NCBI GenBank assembly: GCA_016709145.1
Contig: JADJEK010000007.1
Span: 1-64,000, forward strand
Direction of reading: 5' to 3'
From: Planctomycetota bacterium
Lineage (GTDB): Bacteria > Planctomycetota > B15-G4 > JADJEK01
Length of the DNA: 64,000 bases
Part shown: positions 1-8,513 of the stretch, piece after piece
Numbering within the stretch: position 1 is the first letter of the stretch
Layout: every line of letters begins with the position of its first letter
The notes under the pieces: model-generated
The model's input: only the letters and a program-made list of their open reading frames with translations
Told to the model about the DNA's origin: nothing
Database searches by the model: none
Made by a program: the position numbers and the translations under genes

Positions 1-344
1 CACTGCGCACCGCGCTGCACCTCGTGTTCGAGGAAGGCCTCGAAGCCCGCTTCGCGCGACACGCTCGAGTGCACGCCGTCGCGCGCGCCGGACTCGAGGA
101 GCGCGGGTTCTCGTACGTGCCGCCGGTGAACGTGCGTTTGCCGCACTTGAATTGCGTGAGGCCGCGCGCGGGCGTCGACGAGAAGAAGCTGCGCGCGGAA
201 CTCCTGCGCCGCCATTCGATCGAGATCGGCGGCGGCCTCGGCCCACTCGCCGGTCAAGTCGTCCGCATCGGCTTGATGGGCGCCTCGGCCACCGAAACGA
301 ACGTCACCCTCCTCCTCGCTGCGCTCGATGAGTGCCTACGGTAG
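1..344 (+). CDS. Alanine-glyoxylate/serine-pyruvate aminotransferase family, C-terminal fragment
   Basis: The 5' end lies outside the window; the frame is open from base 3 and stops at 342-344, leaving about 113 residues. The visible part matches the small C-terminal domain of fold-type I PLP aminotransferases of the alanine-glyoxylate/serine-pyruvate class. Supporting features are a YVPPVNVRLPHLNCVRP stretch, a predicted start of the small-domain strand, and the IEIGGGLGPLAGQVVRIGLMG region (given here in pieces: IEIGGGLGPL then VVRIGLMG), which in this family precedes a short final helix. The catalytic lysine would be upstream and is not visible. The likely role is transamination of glyoxylate or a related 2-oxo acid with alanine or serine in the cytoplasm. 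The next gene starts inside its last codons, suggesting translational coupling. Confidence 0.8.
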   Translation, partial: LRTALHLVFEEGLEARFARHARVHAVARAGLEERGFSYVPPVNVRLPHLNCVRPRAGVDEKKLRAELLRRHSIEIGGGLGPLAGQVVRIGLMGASATETNVTLLLAALDECLR

Positions 345-1266
345 ACAACGAGGTCTGACCCTCGGCCGAGGCATCCGCATCGGCATCCTGCTCGCGATCT
401 TGGGCGCGCTATCCGAGATCCTCGCGTTGCTGCTCGCCATGACGAGCGCCGATCAAGGCCTGCAGCCACCGCCCGACGACGTCGCGCGCCTCGCGATCGA
501 CGCGGGCGGACTGAAGCGCACGGAGTTCCTCACCGAGGACAAGATCCTGATCCGAGCCGAACAACTCGGCAGCTTCGACGAGCGGCCCATCGTCGTCGTC
601 GGTCACGGTTTCCGTAGATCGCGCCGTCAGGGCGACGAACTCGCACGCGCGCTGCTGCGCGAAGGCTACGCCGTGCTGTTGTTCGACTTCCGCGCCAGCG
701 GCGAGAGCACCGGCAAGTACACGACGTTCGGCGCGACCGAGGGCGCGGACATCGCGGCCGCGGTCGGCTACCTCGAGAACGTGCTCGCGATCCCGCGCGG
801 TCACTGCGCGTTCGTCGGCTTCTCGATGGGCGCGGCAGCCGCGCTGTTGCGACCCGACGCGGTCCGAGACATGGCGGCCGTCGTCGCCGTCGCACCGTAC
901 GCGCGTCTCGACCACTCCATGTCGGCGCGGACGCAACGCTTCACGCTGCTCCCGCTCGATCCGTGGTATCGGCCGGCGACCTGGGCCTTCCGCAAGGTGC
1001 TCGGCTTCGACGTCGCCGACGTCGCGCCGATCGATCACGTCGCGTCCATCGCGCCCACTCCGCTGCTGTTGCTCGGCGGCGATCGCGATTGGCGTGCGCC
1101 GCCGCAGGAGCTCTACGCGCTGTTCGACGCCGCGAAGGAACCGTGCGAGGTCGAGATCCTGAAAGGTCACGACCACGCCGCCCTCGAGGATTGGCCCGCC
1201 GATCTGGTCGAACGCATCGTCGAGTTCTTGCGCCGCCGCTTGCCGATCGAGGACGGCGACCGATGA
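328..1266 (+). CDS. Membrane-anchored alpha/beta hydrolase
   Basis: This is a 312-residue protein with an N-terminal hydrophobic segment (about residues 16-38) that could be a signal anchor, placing the hydrolase domain outside the cytoplasm. The alpha/beta-hydrolase core is clear: an oxyanion-hole HG at VVVGHGF, the LLFDFRASGEST strand-turn, a nucleophile elbow GFSMG with Ser166, a likely acid at Asp252 (GGDRDW) and a catalytic His281 or His283 in GHDHAAL. The layout resembles the YfhR/BEM46-like serine hydrolases, whose substrates are mostly unknown, so no substrate is assigned. The ATG lies 16 bases before the end of the aminotransferase gene and its TGA overlaps the ATG of the cytochrome gene (ATGA), so it sits in a coupled three-gene run. 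Confidence 0.85.
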   Translation: MSAYGRQRGLTLGRGIRIGILLAILGALSEILALLLAMTSADQGLQPPPDDVARLAIDAGGLKRTEFLTEDKILIRAEQLGSFDERPIVVVGHGFRRSRRQGDELARALLREGYAVLLFDFRASGESTGKYTTFGATEGADIAAAVGYLENVLAIPRGHCAFVGFSMGAAAALLRPDAVRDMAAVVAVAPYARLDHSMSARTQRFTLLPLDPWYRPATWAFRKVLGFDVADVAPIDHVASIAPTPLLLLGGDRDWRAPPQELYALFDAAKEPCEVEILKGHDHAALEDWPADLVERIVEFLRRRLPIEDGDR

Positions 1267-3074
1267 TCGCCGCGCTGATCGTCGGCGCTCTCGTGCTCTC
1301 CGACGAACCGTCCTGCGCCGACTGTCATCCCGCGATCGTGGCGAGTTACGCGAAGCACGGCATGGCGCGCGCACTCGCGCCGATGACGCCGGAGTTCGCC
1401 AAGGCGTTCTCGGGCCAGGAACTCGAGGATCACGCCAGCGGCATGAGCTTCGGCCTGCTCGAGCGCGAGGGTCGACTCACGCTGATCGAGCACGGGCCCG
1501 GACCGGCGGAGTTCGGTCCGCATCGACTCGAGCGCGCGGTCGTCGCGATGGTCGGTGCGGGACTGATGGACCGCTCGTTCGTCCTCGAGCACGTCGACCG
1601 CTTGTTCTTCGCACCGGTCGAGTGGGCGACCGGACACGGCCTCGTTCTGGCGCCGCATCAGGAATTGCAACCGTCGTCGCGGCTCGGTTTCGCGCTCGCG
1701 CGCGATTGCCTCGATTGCCACACCGATCCGGCGCCCATCGATGCGTTCCCTCGCCACCTCGCGCTAGGCGTCGAGTGGAACGGGATCGGCTGCTCCGGCT
1801 GTCACGGCGACGCGAGCGAGCACATCGCCAGCGGCGGCCGTCGCGGCACGATCACGGACCTCGGCGCACTGCCGCCGCTGCGGCAGCACGACGTCTGCGC
1901 GCGCTGCCATCTGCAAGGCGACGCACGCATCGACCTCGCACCGCCCGGCAGCGCTCCGTTCGCACCCGGCGATTCTCTGTTCCAACGACGCGCGACGCTG
2001 GTCACCGCGGCGCCCGACGACGAGTTCGGATTCGTCAGTCAGTCGGAGCGCTTGGCGTTGTCGCGTTGCTTCGTAGCGACCGACGGGGCGCTGACGTGCA
2101 CGACGTGCCACGACCCACACGAATCGTCGTTCGGCCGAGGCTTCGCGCGCTCCGACGCCGCGTGCGCTTCGTGCCACGCAACCGATCGGCTGCCGCGGAC
2201 GCCCGATCACGCCGCGGATGCGCAGGGCAGTTGCACGCAATGCCACATGCGCAAGAGCGCGCCGCACGACCTGCGTCACGTCGCGATCACCGACCACTGG
2301 ATCCGCACGCGGCCGCCCGCGCCGGCCGAACTGACGACGCTGCGCGTGCACACGGCCGGTGAAGGTCCGCTCACGCGATTCCGCTGGCTCCAAGCGACAC
2401 CGACCGACCCCGCCGTCGACGAGGGCGCGATCGCGATGGCCGAAGTCCACCTGCACCGCATGCGTGCGGCGGCAGCGCGATTCGACGGACTGCGCGAGCG
2501 TGTCGACGGCAGCGCGCTGGCGCGCTGGTCCGCGTACCACTTCTATCGCGGTCGCGCGTACGAGGCCGTCGCGCGCGCCGACGACGCGATCGCTGCGTAC
2601 CGAACCGCGATCCAGCTCGAACCGGACACGGTCGAAGCCCGCGTGAACCTCGGTCTGCTGCTCGCGCTGCGCGGGGATCCGGAAGCGCTCACGGTGCTCG
2701 ACCGAGCCAGCCGGATCGCGCCGGCCGCCGAATCACCGTGGCAGAACAAGGCGGTCGCGGCCGCGACCAAGAAGGACTTGGCGGGCTACGAGACCGCACT
2801 CGCCGAAGCGCTCGCGCGCAATCCCGACCTCGCGCCGCTGTGGATCGAGTCCGCGCGCGTCGCGCTCGGCCGCAGGCAACTCGACGTCGCCCATCGCGCC
2901 GCGACACGAGCCGTCGCTCTGCAGCCGCGCCTCGAGGGCGCGTGGACGCTGCTCGGGCAAACACTGTTCTTCGCCGGCGACAAGACGCGCGCCCGCGCGG
3001 CGTTCGAGGAAGCTCTGCGTCAAGACCCCAAGGACGCCGACGCAGCGCGCGGCATGCAGCTCACGGCGAAGTGA
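1263..3074 (+). CDS. Heptaheme c-type cytochrome with C-terminal TPR repeats
   Basis: The chosen ATG overlaps the previous stop codon (ATGA) and gives 603 residues beginning with a short hydrophobic leader. Seven CXXCH haem-attachment motifs begin at residues 18 (CADCH), 149 (CLDCH), 177 (CSGCH), 212 (CARCH), 279 (CTTCH), 301 (CASCH) and 324 (CTQCH). The arrangement resembles the cytochrome c554/doubled-CXXCH class found in many environmental bacteria. From about residue 420 the protein becomes an alanine-rich tetratricopeptide solenoid, seen in repeats such as AIAAYRTAIQLEPDTVEARV and ARAAFEEALRQDPKDADAA. It is probably exported and haem-loaded, acting in electron transfer or as a scaffold for it; the redox partner is not visible. 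The first haem sits very close to the leader, so the signal peptide is unusually short. Its 3' end overlaps the convergent MFS gene by 14 bases. Confidence 0.88.
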   Translation: MIAALIVGALVLSDEPSCADCHPAIVASYAKHGMARALAPMTPEFAKAFSGQELEDHASGMSFGLLEREGRLTLIEHGPGPAEFGPHRLERAVVAMVGAGLMDRSFVLEHVDRLFFAPVEWATGHGLVLAPHQELQPSSRLGFALARDCLDCHTDPAPIDAFPRHLALGVEWNGIGCSGCHGDASEHIASGGRRGTITDLGALPPLRQHDVCARCHLQGDARIDLAPPGSAPFAPGDSLFQRRATLVTAAPDDEFGFVSQSERLALSRCFVATDGALTCTTCHDPHESSFGRGFARSDAACASCHATDRLPRTPDHAADAQGSCTQCHMRKSAPHDLRHVAITDHWIRTRPPAPAELTTLRVHTAGEGPLTRFRWLQATPTDPAVDEGAIAMAEVHLHRMRAAAARFDGLRERVDGSALARWSAYHFYRGRAYEAVARADDAIAAYRTAIQLEPDTVEARVNLGLLLALRGDPEALTVLDRASRIAPAAESPWQNKAVAAATKKDLAGYETALAEALARNPDLAPLWIESARVALGRRQLDVAHRAATRAVALQPRLEGAWTLLGQTLFFAGDKTRARAAFEEALRQDPKDADAARGMQLTAK

Positions 3075-4347
3075 TCGGCCGCGGCGGTTCGACCGACCGC
3101 GGCGCCTTGGCGAAGCACACCACTCCGATCGTGAGCAGGACCGCGAGCAACGCGATGCTCGCGCCGTAGCCGCCGGTCACGTCCCGCAACTTCGCGAACG
3201 GCCAGATCGACAGCAACGACAACTTGCCCGTGAGTCCGTACACGCCGTACCACGCGCCGACCTCGTGCGGCGGCACCAGCCGCAGCAACCACTGGCGAGA
3301 AGCGCCGACGACTCCACCCATGCCGATCGACCCCAGACCGACGACGGCGATCATCCCGCCCCACTGGTACAGCGCGAATCCGCCGAGCGATCGATGGAGC
3401 CACGACTCCGCGTCCGCGCGCGCCGCGCTCGCGAGTCCGTGGGCGATCGCGATCGCGAGTCCGAGCGCGACCGCACCGACGATCGACATGCGTTTCGCGC
3501 CGAGCCGATCGGAGAGACGCCCCATCACGACGCACGTCGGCACCGCGACGACGTTGATCGCGAACAACACGCCGATCGCCGACTCGATGGCGAGGCCCTG
3601 CGCCGACTTCACGAACGGCACCAGGTACGCGTAGATCGAGCCGAGCACGTCCGAGCACAGGAAGTTGCCGAGGAAGTACGCGGCGAGTCCGGGTCGCGAG
3701 CGGATCGATCGAACGAGGTCGATCGTGCGACGCAACGACGAACCGGACCGCGACGGCGTCCCGGGAAGACTCGCGGCTCGCGACTCCGGGACGCAGAACG
3801 CGAGCGGCAACGCGAACAGCAGGAACATCGCGCCGGCGAGCACGAACGCAGGGCGCGGATCACCGTCGGCTCGCCCGACCAGGATCATCGCGAGCGGCAA
3901 GGCCAGCACGTTGCCGAGATAGCCGAGCCCGGTGCCGAGCCCCGACACCGCGCCCTCGGTCCGCACGTCCGACACCGTCGGCAGCAGCGCGTTGTAGAAC
4001 ACGAGCGCGGACTGGTACGAGAACAGGGCGAGCGCGAACCACGCGAGCAACGGCAACGGCTCGCTCTGCAGCGGCAGCGCGAACGTCGCCGCGATGCAGA
4101 CGACCGACGCCGCGACGGTGGCCCGCTTCGACACGCCGTGCGAGTCCGCGAGCTCACCGAGCGCCGGCGAGACCAGACCGGCGAGGATCATGGCCGGGTA
4201 GAACGCCAGGGCGAACGGCGCGTGCTCGCCGCCGCACATGCCATCGATCACGTACCCCGGCAGGTAGCCGGTGACGACGACGCCGTAGAAGATCGTGTTC
4301 GCGAGGTCGTAGAGCGCCCACGACCAAACGGCCCGCCGATTCGCCAT
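3061..4347 (-). CDS. MFS transporter, UMF1/Atg22-like
   Basis: The ATG at 4347 gives 428 residues starting MANRRAVWSWALYDLANTIF, a beginning typical of the UMF1 (Atg22-like) branch of the major facilitator superfamily, where WALYDWANS or similar opens the first helix. An in-frame upstream extension is arginine-rich and hydrophilic, and I take it as non-coding. About twelve hydrophobic helices can be counted, with a basic central loop around residues 180-200 and the MGRLSDRLGAKR-type loop (VVMGRLSDRLG) that marks MFS proteins. The substrate of this branch is uncertain in bacteria; a small solute or amino acid is possible. It converges on the cytochrome gene and its own 5' side has a 209-base spacer in which I see no clear promoter. 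Confidence 0.85.
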   Translation of the reverse strand: MANRRAVWSWALYDLANTIFYGVVVTGYLPGYVIDGMCGGEHAPFALAFYPAMILAGLVSPALGELADSHGVSKRATVAASVVCIAATFALPLQSEPLPLLAWFALALFSYQSALVFYNALLPTVSDVRTEGAVSGLGTGLGYLGNVLALPLAMILVGRADGDPRPAFVLAGAMFLLFALPLAFCVPESRAASLPGTPSRSGSSLRRTIDLVRSIRSRPGLAAYFLGNFLCSDVLGSIYAYLVPFVKSAQGLAIESAIGVLFAINVVAVPTCVVMGRLSDRLGAKRMSIVGAVALGLAIAIAHGLASAARADAESWLHRSLGGFALYQWGGMIAVVGLGSIGMGGVVGASRQWLLRLVPPHEVGAWYGVYGLTGKLSLLSIWPFAKLRDVTGGYGASIALLAVLLTIGVVCFAKAPRSVEPPRPITSP

Positions 4348-4556
4348 GGCGCGATTGAAACGAGCGCGAGCTGGAGGCGGAAGGTGCGCCTCGAACTTGT
4401 TGGACGGCGAACGCGAGGGTCGCAGGCGGCGTCGGTGGATTCGTGGGCTGGATCCGTGGGGTCGATCCCGCGTTCGAGCCGACGATTCGACCGCGCCGAC
4501 AGGAAGCCTCCGCCGATGCGGCCGTGCTCGGCTCGAACCGCGTGGTTTGCGCGGAG

Positions 4557-4943
4557 TCAGGCCACGTCGGCGACGGCCTTCAGCGCTTTCTCTTCGCTCG
4601 CGAACAACTGCAAGAAGCGATCGAGGCGCATCATCTTCAGGACCTTGACGACGAACGGCGTCGCGTCGGAACACGCGAGCACGCCGCCGGCCGCGGTGAC
4701 CTGGTGGTGCAGCGCGATCAGGACGCCGACGCCGCACGAATCGATCATCGACACGGCGCCGAGGTGCAGCACGAAGTTGCGGTAACCCTCGTCGAGGTAG
4801 CGCGAGACGTACTCTTTCAGCGCGCTCTTCAGCGGGTCCGACACGTCGTAGTTGAGCGTGGCCTGCTTCAGCACGATCCGGATCGCGGCGCCGTCGTGGA
4901 CCGCACCGATCTCGAATCCGCCATCTCTTTCCGTCTGACCCAT
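4557..4943 (-). CDS. STAS-domain anti-sigma factor antagonist
   Basis: The ATG at 4943 gives a 128-residue protein that is a single STAS domain, the fold of SpoIIAA/RsbV. The signature loop reads VSMIDSCGVGVLIAL, with Ser69 after Asp68 at the position that partner-switching kinases phosphorylate. The C-terminal helix is VVKVLKMMRLDRFLQLF, also typical. Members bind an anti-sigma or kinase partner and release a sigma factor when unphosphorylated. No RsbW-type kinase or PP2C phosphatase is next to it, so the partner is probably encoded elsewhere. An in-frame extension to 5084 exists but reads through a region without STAS-like sequence. It lies downstream of ptsI on the same strand, separated by 237 bases, and may be transcribed alone. 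Confidence 0.85.
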   Translation of the reverse strand: MGQTERDGGFEIGAVHDGAAIRIVLKQATLNYDVSDPLKSALKEYVSRYLDEGYRNFVLHLGAVSMIDSCGVGVLIALHHQVTAAGGVLACSDATPFVVKVLKMMRLDRFLQLFASEEKALKAVADVA

Positions 4944-5180
4944 GCTGGCCCCCGAAGGAAACTCGTCCTCGCCTTGATTCGACGGCGCGCCGCCGCACTT
5001 GAGGACGATCCTGCGAACGCTCGAAACCGCGAGTTCGGCCGGGTCACCGAGCGCGGCATCCCCTCGATCGGCTTTCCGACGCATCGAATGAAGGTCCGGT
5101 TCCCCCGACTTCGTCGACTTCCGCGCCGTCCCCCGCGTCCGACACGATTCCCGCTCCCCGCCTGTCTCGATGCTCCCGCG

Positions 5181-6983
5181 CTACTCGAGATCCGATTCGT
5201 CGATGGTCACGCCGATCGACTGGAAGATGTCGCGGGTCCGGGCGCCCAGGAACGCCTTGACCTCTCCGGTCGTGTAGAAGTTCAGCGCGCGTCGCGCGGC
5301 CGCTTCGGCCTCGTCGATGCTGACGGCGCGCAACAGACGACCGACTCCGGTCAGGTAGTGACGCGCCATCGAGAACCGTCGCAACCCGAGTCCGAGCAGG
5401 ACCAGCGTGCAGTAGAAGTTCCCGGCCATTTCGCCGCACAGCGAGACTTCCTTGCCGACGCGGTTCGCGGCGCGGATCACGTTCGCGATGACCTTCAGCA
5501 CGCTCGGATTCAGCTCTTGGTACAGCGACGCGACGCGCGCGTTGTTGCGATCGACGGCCATCAAGTACTGGATCAGGTCGTTGGAACCGATCGAGACGAA
5601 GTCGGCTTCGCGCAGCAAGGACTCGATCGCGATCGCGGCGGCCGGGACTTCGACCATCACTCCGACCTGGACCTTCGGAGCGATCGGCGTCCCGCGCCGC
5701 TTCAAGTCGCTCTTCAAGTCCTGCACGATCGCCTGGGCACGACGCACTTCTTCGACGGTCGAGATCATCGGCAGCATGATCTTCACGTTGCCGTAGGCCG
5801 ACGCGCGCAACAGCGCCCGCATCTGCGCGATGAACAGGTCGGGCCATTGGTCGCTGATACGGAAGCCGCGCCAGCCGAGCGCCGGGTTGTCCTCGCGATC
5901 GACGCGGAAGTACGGCAGCGGCTTGTCGCCGCCGACGTCGATCGTGCGGAAGACGACCTCGCGGCCACCCGCTCGCTTCAGCACCTGCTGATAGACCGCG
6001 AGCTGCTCGTCCTCCGACGGGAAGAACGGCCGGTTCATGTAGATGAACTCGGTGCGATACAGACCGATCCCGGCCAAGCCGTCCAGCCGATCGGGCAGGA
6101 CGTCGCCCGGATTCTCGACGTTGATCAGCAGCTCGACCGGAACTTCGTCGCGCGTCTGACCCGGCAGACTCGGACCGGCGGCGAGCGACTCGCGGATGCG
6201 ATCGAAGGCTTGGCCGCGCTTGCGATAGCGCTCGAGCGTTTCGGGCATGGGGTCGATGACGACGGTCCCGTCGCGACCATCGACGATCAGCGTCGAGCCA
6301 CCGCGCTTCGCGAGTTCGTCGAAATGATTGAGGCCGGTCACCGCAGGAATGCCGAGCGCTCGCGCGAGGATCGCCGCGTGCGACGCCTTGCCGCCGATCT
6401 CGGTCACGATGGCGGCGAGCCGGTCCTTGTCGAGGTTCGCGGCGTCGGACGGGAACAGCTCGCGCGTGACCAGCACGTACTTCTCGCCGGGCGCGACCAA
6501 CGTCGACGGATCGCGATTGCCGAGGTTGCGCATCACCAAGCGGCCGACATCGCGGATGTCGGTGGCGCGGTCGCGCGCGATCTCGTCCTCGAGCCGCGCG
6601 AACGCGTCGGACAGACGCGACACCACGGCCGACACCGCGGCCTCGGCGTTGATCTTGTCCTCACGGATCCCGCGCTCGATCTGGGTCTGGAACGACGAGT
6701 CGTCGAGCATCTGTCGGTGCAGCAGGAAGATGCGGGCGTCCTGTTCACCGACCTTCAACGCCGCTTCGGCGCGCAGGTGATCGAGGTCGTCCTTGGCGGC
6801 GACGATCGCGCGCTTCAGGCGCTCGACTTCGGGCGCGATCGCTTCGGGCATCAGGCAATACGCCGGCGCGTCGAAGGCGAAGCTCTCCGCGAACACGAAC
6901 AGCGGACCGACGCCAACTCCGGTGGACACCGGGATGCCGTTGACGACGGTTTCGGTCCTGCGCGGAGCGTCGGCCTCGGTCAT
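5181..6983 (-). CDS. ptsI: Phosphoenolpyruvate-protein phosphotransferase (PTS enzyme I)
   Basis: At 600 residues the protein is a little longer than the usual 570-575. Enzyme I takes phosphate from PEP onto a histidine and passes it to HPr. The phosphorylatable His202 lies in GGKASHAAILARALG, the PEP-utilising swivel motif, and the catalytic Cys516 of the TIM barrel lies in SLCGEMAGN. GSNDLIQYLMAVDRNN is the conserved enzyme I active-site stretch. The N-terminal HPr-binding helical part (about residues 30-150) is present. No HPr or sugar permease is encoded nearby, which fits the reduced, regulatory PTS of many environmental bacteria. The start is only 7 bases after the glyQS stop, so both are likely cotranscribed. 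Confidence 0.93.
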   Translation of the reverse strand: MTEADAPRRTETVVNGIPVSTGVGVGPLFVFAESFAFDAPAYCLMPEAIAPEVERLKRAIVAAKDDLDHLRAEAALKVGEQDARIFLLHRQMLDDSSFQTQIERGIREDKINAEAAVSAVVSRLSDAFARLEDEIARDRATDIRDVGRLVMRNLGNRDPSTLVAPGEKYVLVTRELFPSDAANLDKDRLAAIVTEIGGKASHAAILARALGIPAVTGLNHFDELAKRGGSTLIVDGRDGTVVIDPMPETLERYRKRGQAFDRIRESLAAGPSLPGQTRDEVPVELLINVENPGDVLPDRLDGLAGIGLYRTEFIYMNRPFFPSEDEQLAVYQQVLKRAGGREVVFRTIDVGGDKPLPYFRVDREDNPALGWRGFRISDQWPDLFIAQMRALLRASAYGNVKIMLPMISTVEEVRRAQAIVQDLKSDLKRRGTPIAPKVQVGVMVEVPAAAIAIESLLREADFVSIGSNDLIQYLMAVDRNNARVASLYQELNPSVLKVIANVIRAANRVGKEVSLCGEMAGNFYCTLVLLGLGLRRFSMARHYLTGVGRLLRAVSIDEAEAAARRALNFYTTGEVKAFLGARTRDIFQSIGVTIDESDLE

Positions 6984-6990
6984 TGTCCGA

Positions 6991-8328
6991 TCACGCCATC
7001 TTCTCGAGCAGCAGCGCCGCGACTCGATCGACGTTCACACGCGTCTGCTGCATCGAATCGCGCTCGCGCACCGTGACCGTGTTCGCCGTCGCCGTCTCGC
7101 CGTCCACCGTGATGCAGAACGGCGTTCCGACTTCGTCCTGCCGGCGGTAGCGACGGCCGACCGCGCCGGACTCGTCGTAGAACACCGTGAAGTGCTTGCG
7201 CAGACCGTCGGCGATCGCGTGTGCGCGCTCCGGCATGCCTTCTTTCTTCACCAGCGGGAACACGGCGACCTTGGTCGGCGCGAGGCGCGGGTGGAAGCGC
7301 ATCACGACGCGCGTTTCGCCGTCCACGACTTCTTCGCGATAGGCGTCGACCATGAACGCGAGCGTCGCGCGATCGACGCCCGCGGCGGGCTCGATCACGT
7401 ACGGGAGGTAGTGCCGCTTGGCCGCTTCGTCGAAGAACTTGAGGTCCTTGCCCGAGTGCTTCTCGTGCTGCGCGAGGTCGAAGTCACCGCGCGCGGCGAT
7501 GCCTTCCAGTTCGCTCCAGCCGAACGGGAACTCGTACTCGACGTCGGCGCAGGCCGACGCGTAGTGCGCGAGTTCGTCCGACGCGTGGTCGCGCATGCGC
7601 AGTTTGGCCGGATCCATGCCGAGGTCGACGTACCACTGGAAGCGCTGCTCGCGCCAGTACGCGTACCAACGCTCCCAATCCTCGGGCGGGGTGAAGAACT
7701 CCATCTCCATCTGCTCGAACTCGCGCGTGCGGAAGATGAAGTTGCCCGGGGTGATCTCGTTGCGGAACGACTTGCCGATCTGCGCGATGCCGAACGGCGG
7801 CTTCTGTCGCGCGCTGTTCAGCACGTTCATGAAGTTGATGAAGATGCCCTGCGCCGTCTCCGGGCGCAGGTAGGCCTGCGCGGCCGAATCCTCGACCGGG
7901 CCCATGAACGTCTTGAACATCAAGTTGAACTGGCGCGCTTCGGTGAAGTTGCCGGCGTCCTTGCACTTGCTCGCCGCGCGACCCGGGTAGGCCTTGTTGC
8001 CGCATTGGAGCTTGTCGATGTGGTCGGCGCGCAGGCGAGCCTTGCATTCCTTGCAGTCGACGAGCGGGTCCGTGAAGTTCTGCACGTGGCCGGAGGCTTC
8101 CCAGACGCGTGGCGATTGCAGGATCGACGAGTCGAGCCCGACGACGTCGTCGCGGCGATGCACGAGCGCCTGCCACCACGCGCTCTTGACGTTGCGCTTC
8201 AGCTCGGCGCCCAGCGGGCCGTAGTCCCAACACGAGCCGATCCCGCCGTAGATCTCGCTCGACGGGTAGACGAAGCCCCGGCGCTTGCTGAGGGAGACGA
8301 TCTTCTCCATGACATCGGGGGCGGGCAT
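6991..8328 (-). CDS. glyQS: Glycine--tRNA ligase, single-chain (alpha2) type
   Basis: The ATG at 8328 gives 445 residues. This is the class II glycyl-tRNA synthetase of the eukaryote/archaeal-like homodimeric type, not the alpha/beta heterotetramer of E. coli. It opens with MEKIVSLSKRRGFVYPSSEIYGG, of which RRGFVYPSSEIYGG and GSCWDYGPLG form motif 1 surroundings. Motif 2 is seen in FRNEITPGNFIFRTREFEQM and the C-terminal anticodon-binding domain contains APTKVAVFPLVKKEGMPERA. A Cys-containing insertion (CKECKARLRADH) could bind zinc. It charges tRNA-Gly in the cytoplasm. It is the first gene of the glyQS-ptsI pair and is divergent from mqnC with 185 bases between them. An upstream in-frame extension lacks family similarity. 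Confidence 0.93.
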   Translation of the reverse strand: MPAPDVMEKIVSLSKRRGFVYPSSEIYGGIGSCWDYGPLGAELKRNVKSAWWQALVHRRDDVVGLDSSILQSPRVWEASGHVQNFTDPLVDCKECKARLRADHIDKLQCGNKAYPGRAASKCKDAGNFTEARQFNLMFKTFMGPVEDSAAQAYLRPETAQGIFINFMNVLNSARQKPPFGIAQIGKSFRNEITPGNFIFRTREFEQMEMEFFTPPEDWERWYAYWREQRFQWYVDLGMDPAKLRMRDHASDELAHYASACADVEYEFPFGWSELEGIAARGDFDLAQHEKHSGKDLKFFDEAAKRHYLPYVIEPAAGVDRATLAFMVDAYREEVVDGETRVVMRFHPRLAPTKVAVFPLVKKEGMPERAHAIADGLRKHFTVFYDESGAVGRRYRRQDEVGTPFCITVDGETATANTVTVRERDSMQQTRVNVDRVAALLLEKMA

Positions 8329-8513
8329 CGGGCACTCCGTCGGCGGTCGAGTCGATTCGAATCGGGAAGGTGTACCGCTCGGCGCGCGCGGACTCAACGA
8401 CGGCCTCGATGCCGTCGCGAGCGCGGCAGCCCGCGGGCCTGCGACGCGTTGCCCAGGATGGCCGGTCCGGATCCCTTGGCTATCATCCGCCTCCCCATCG
8501 GAGCCCCGATTCC

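Noticed and set aside
4443..7076. Open frame of 877 codons on the plus strand across the STAS and ptsI genes
   Set aside because: The minus strand contains the complete catalytic motifs of enzyme I; the plus frame has none and is Arg/His/Asp-rich like other shadows.
8329..8513. Riboswitch or other structured leader upstream of mqnC
   Set aside because: The -10-like hexamer would leave only about 20 bases of leader and I see no conserved riboswitch core.
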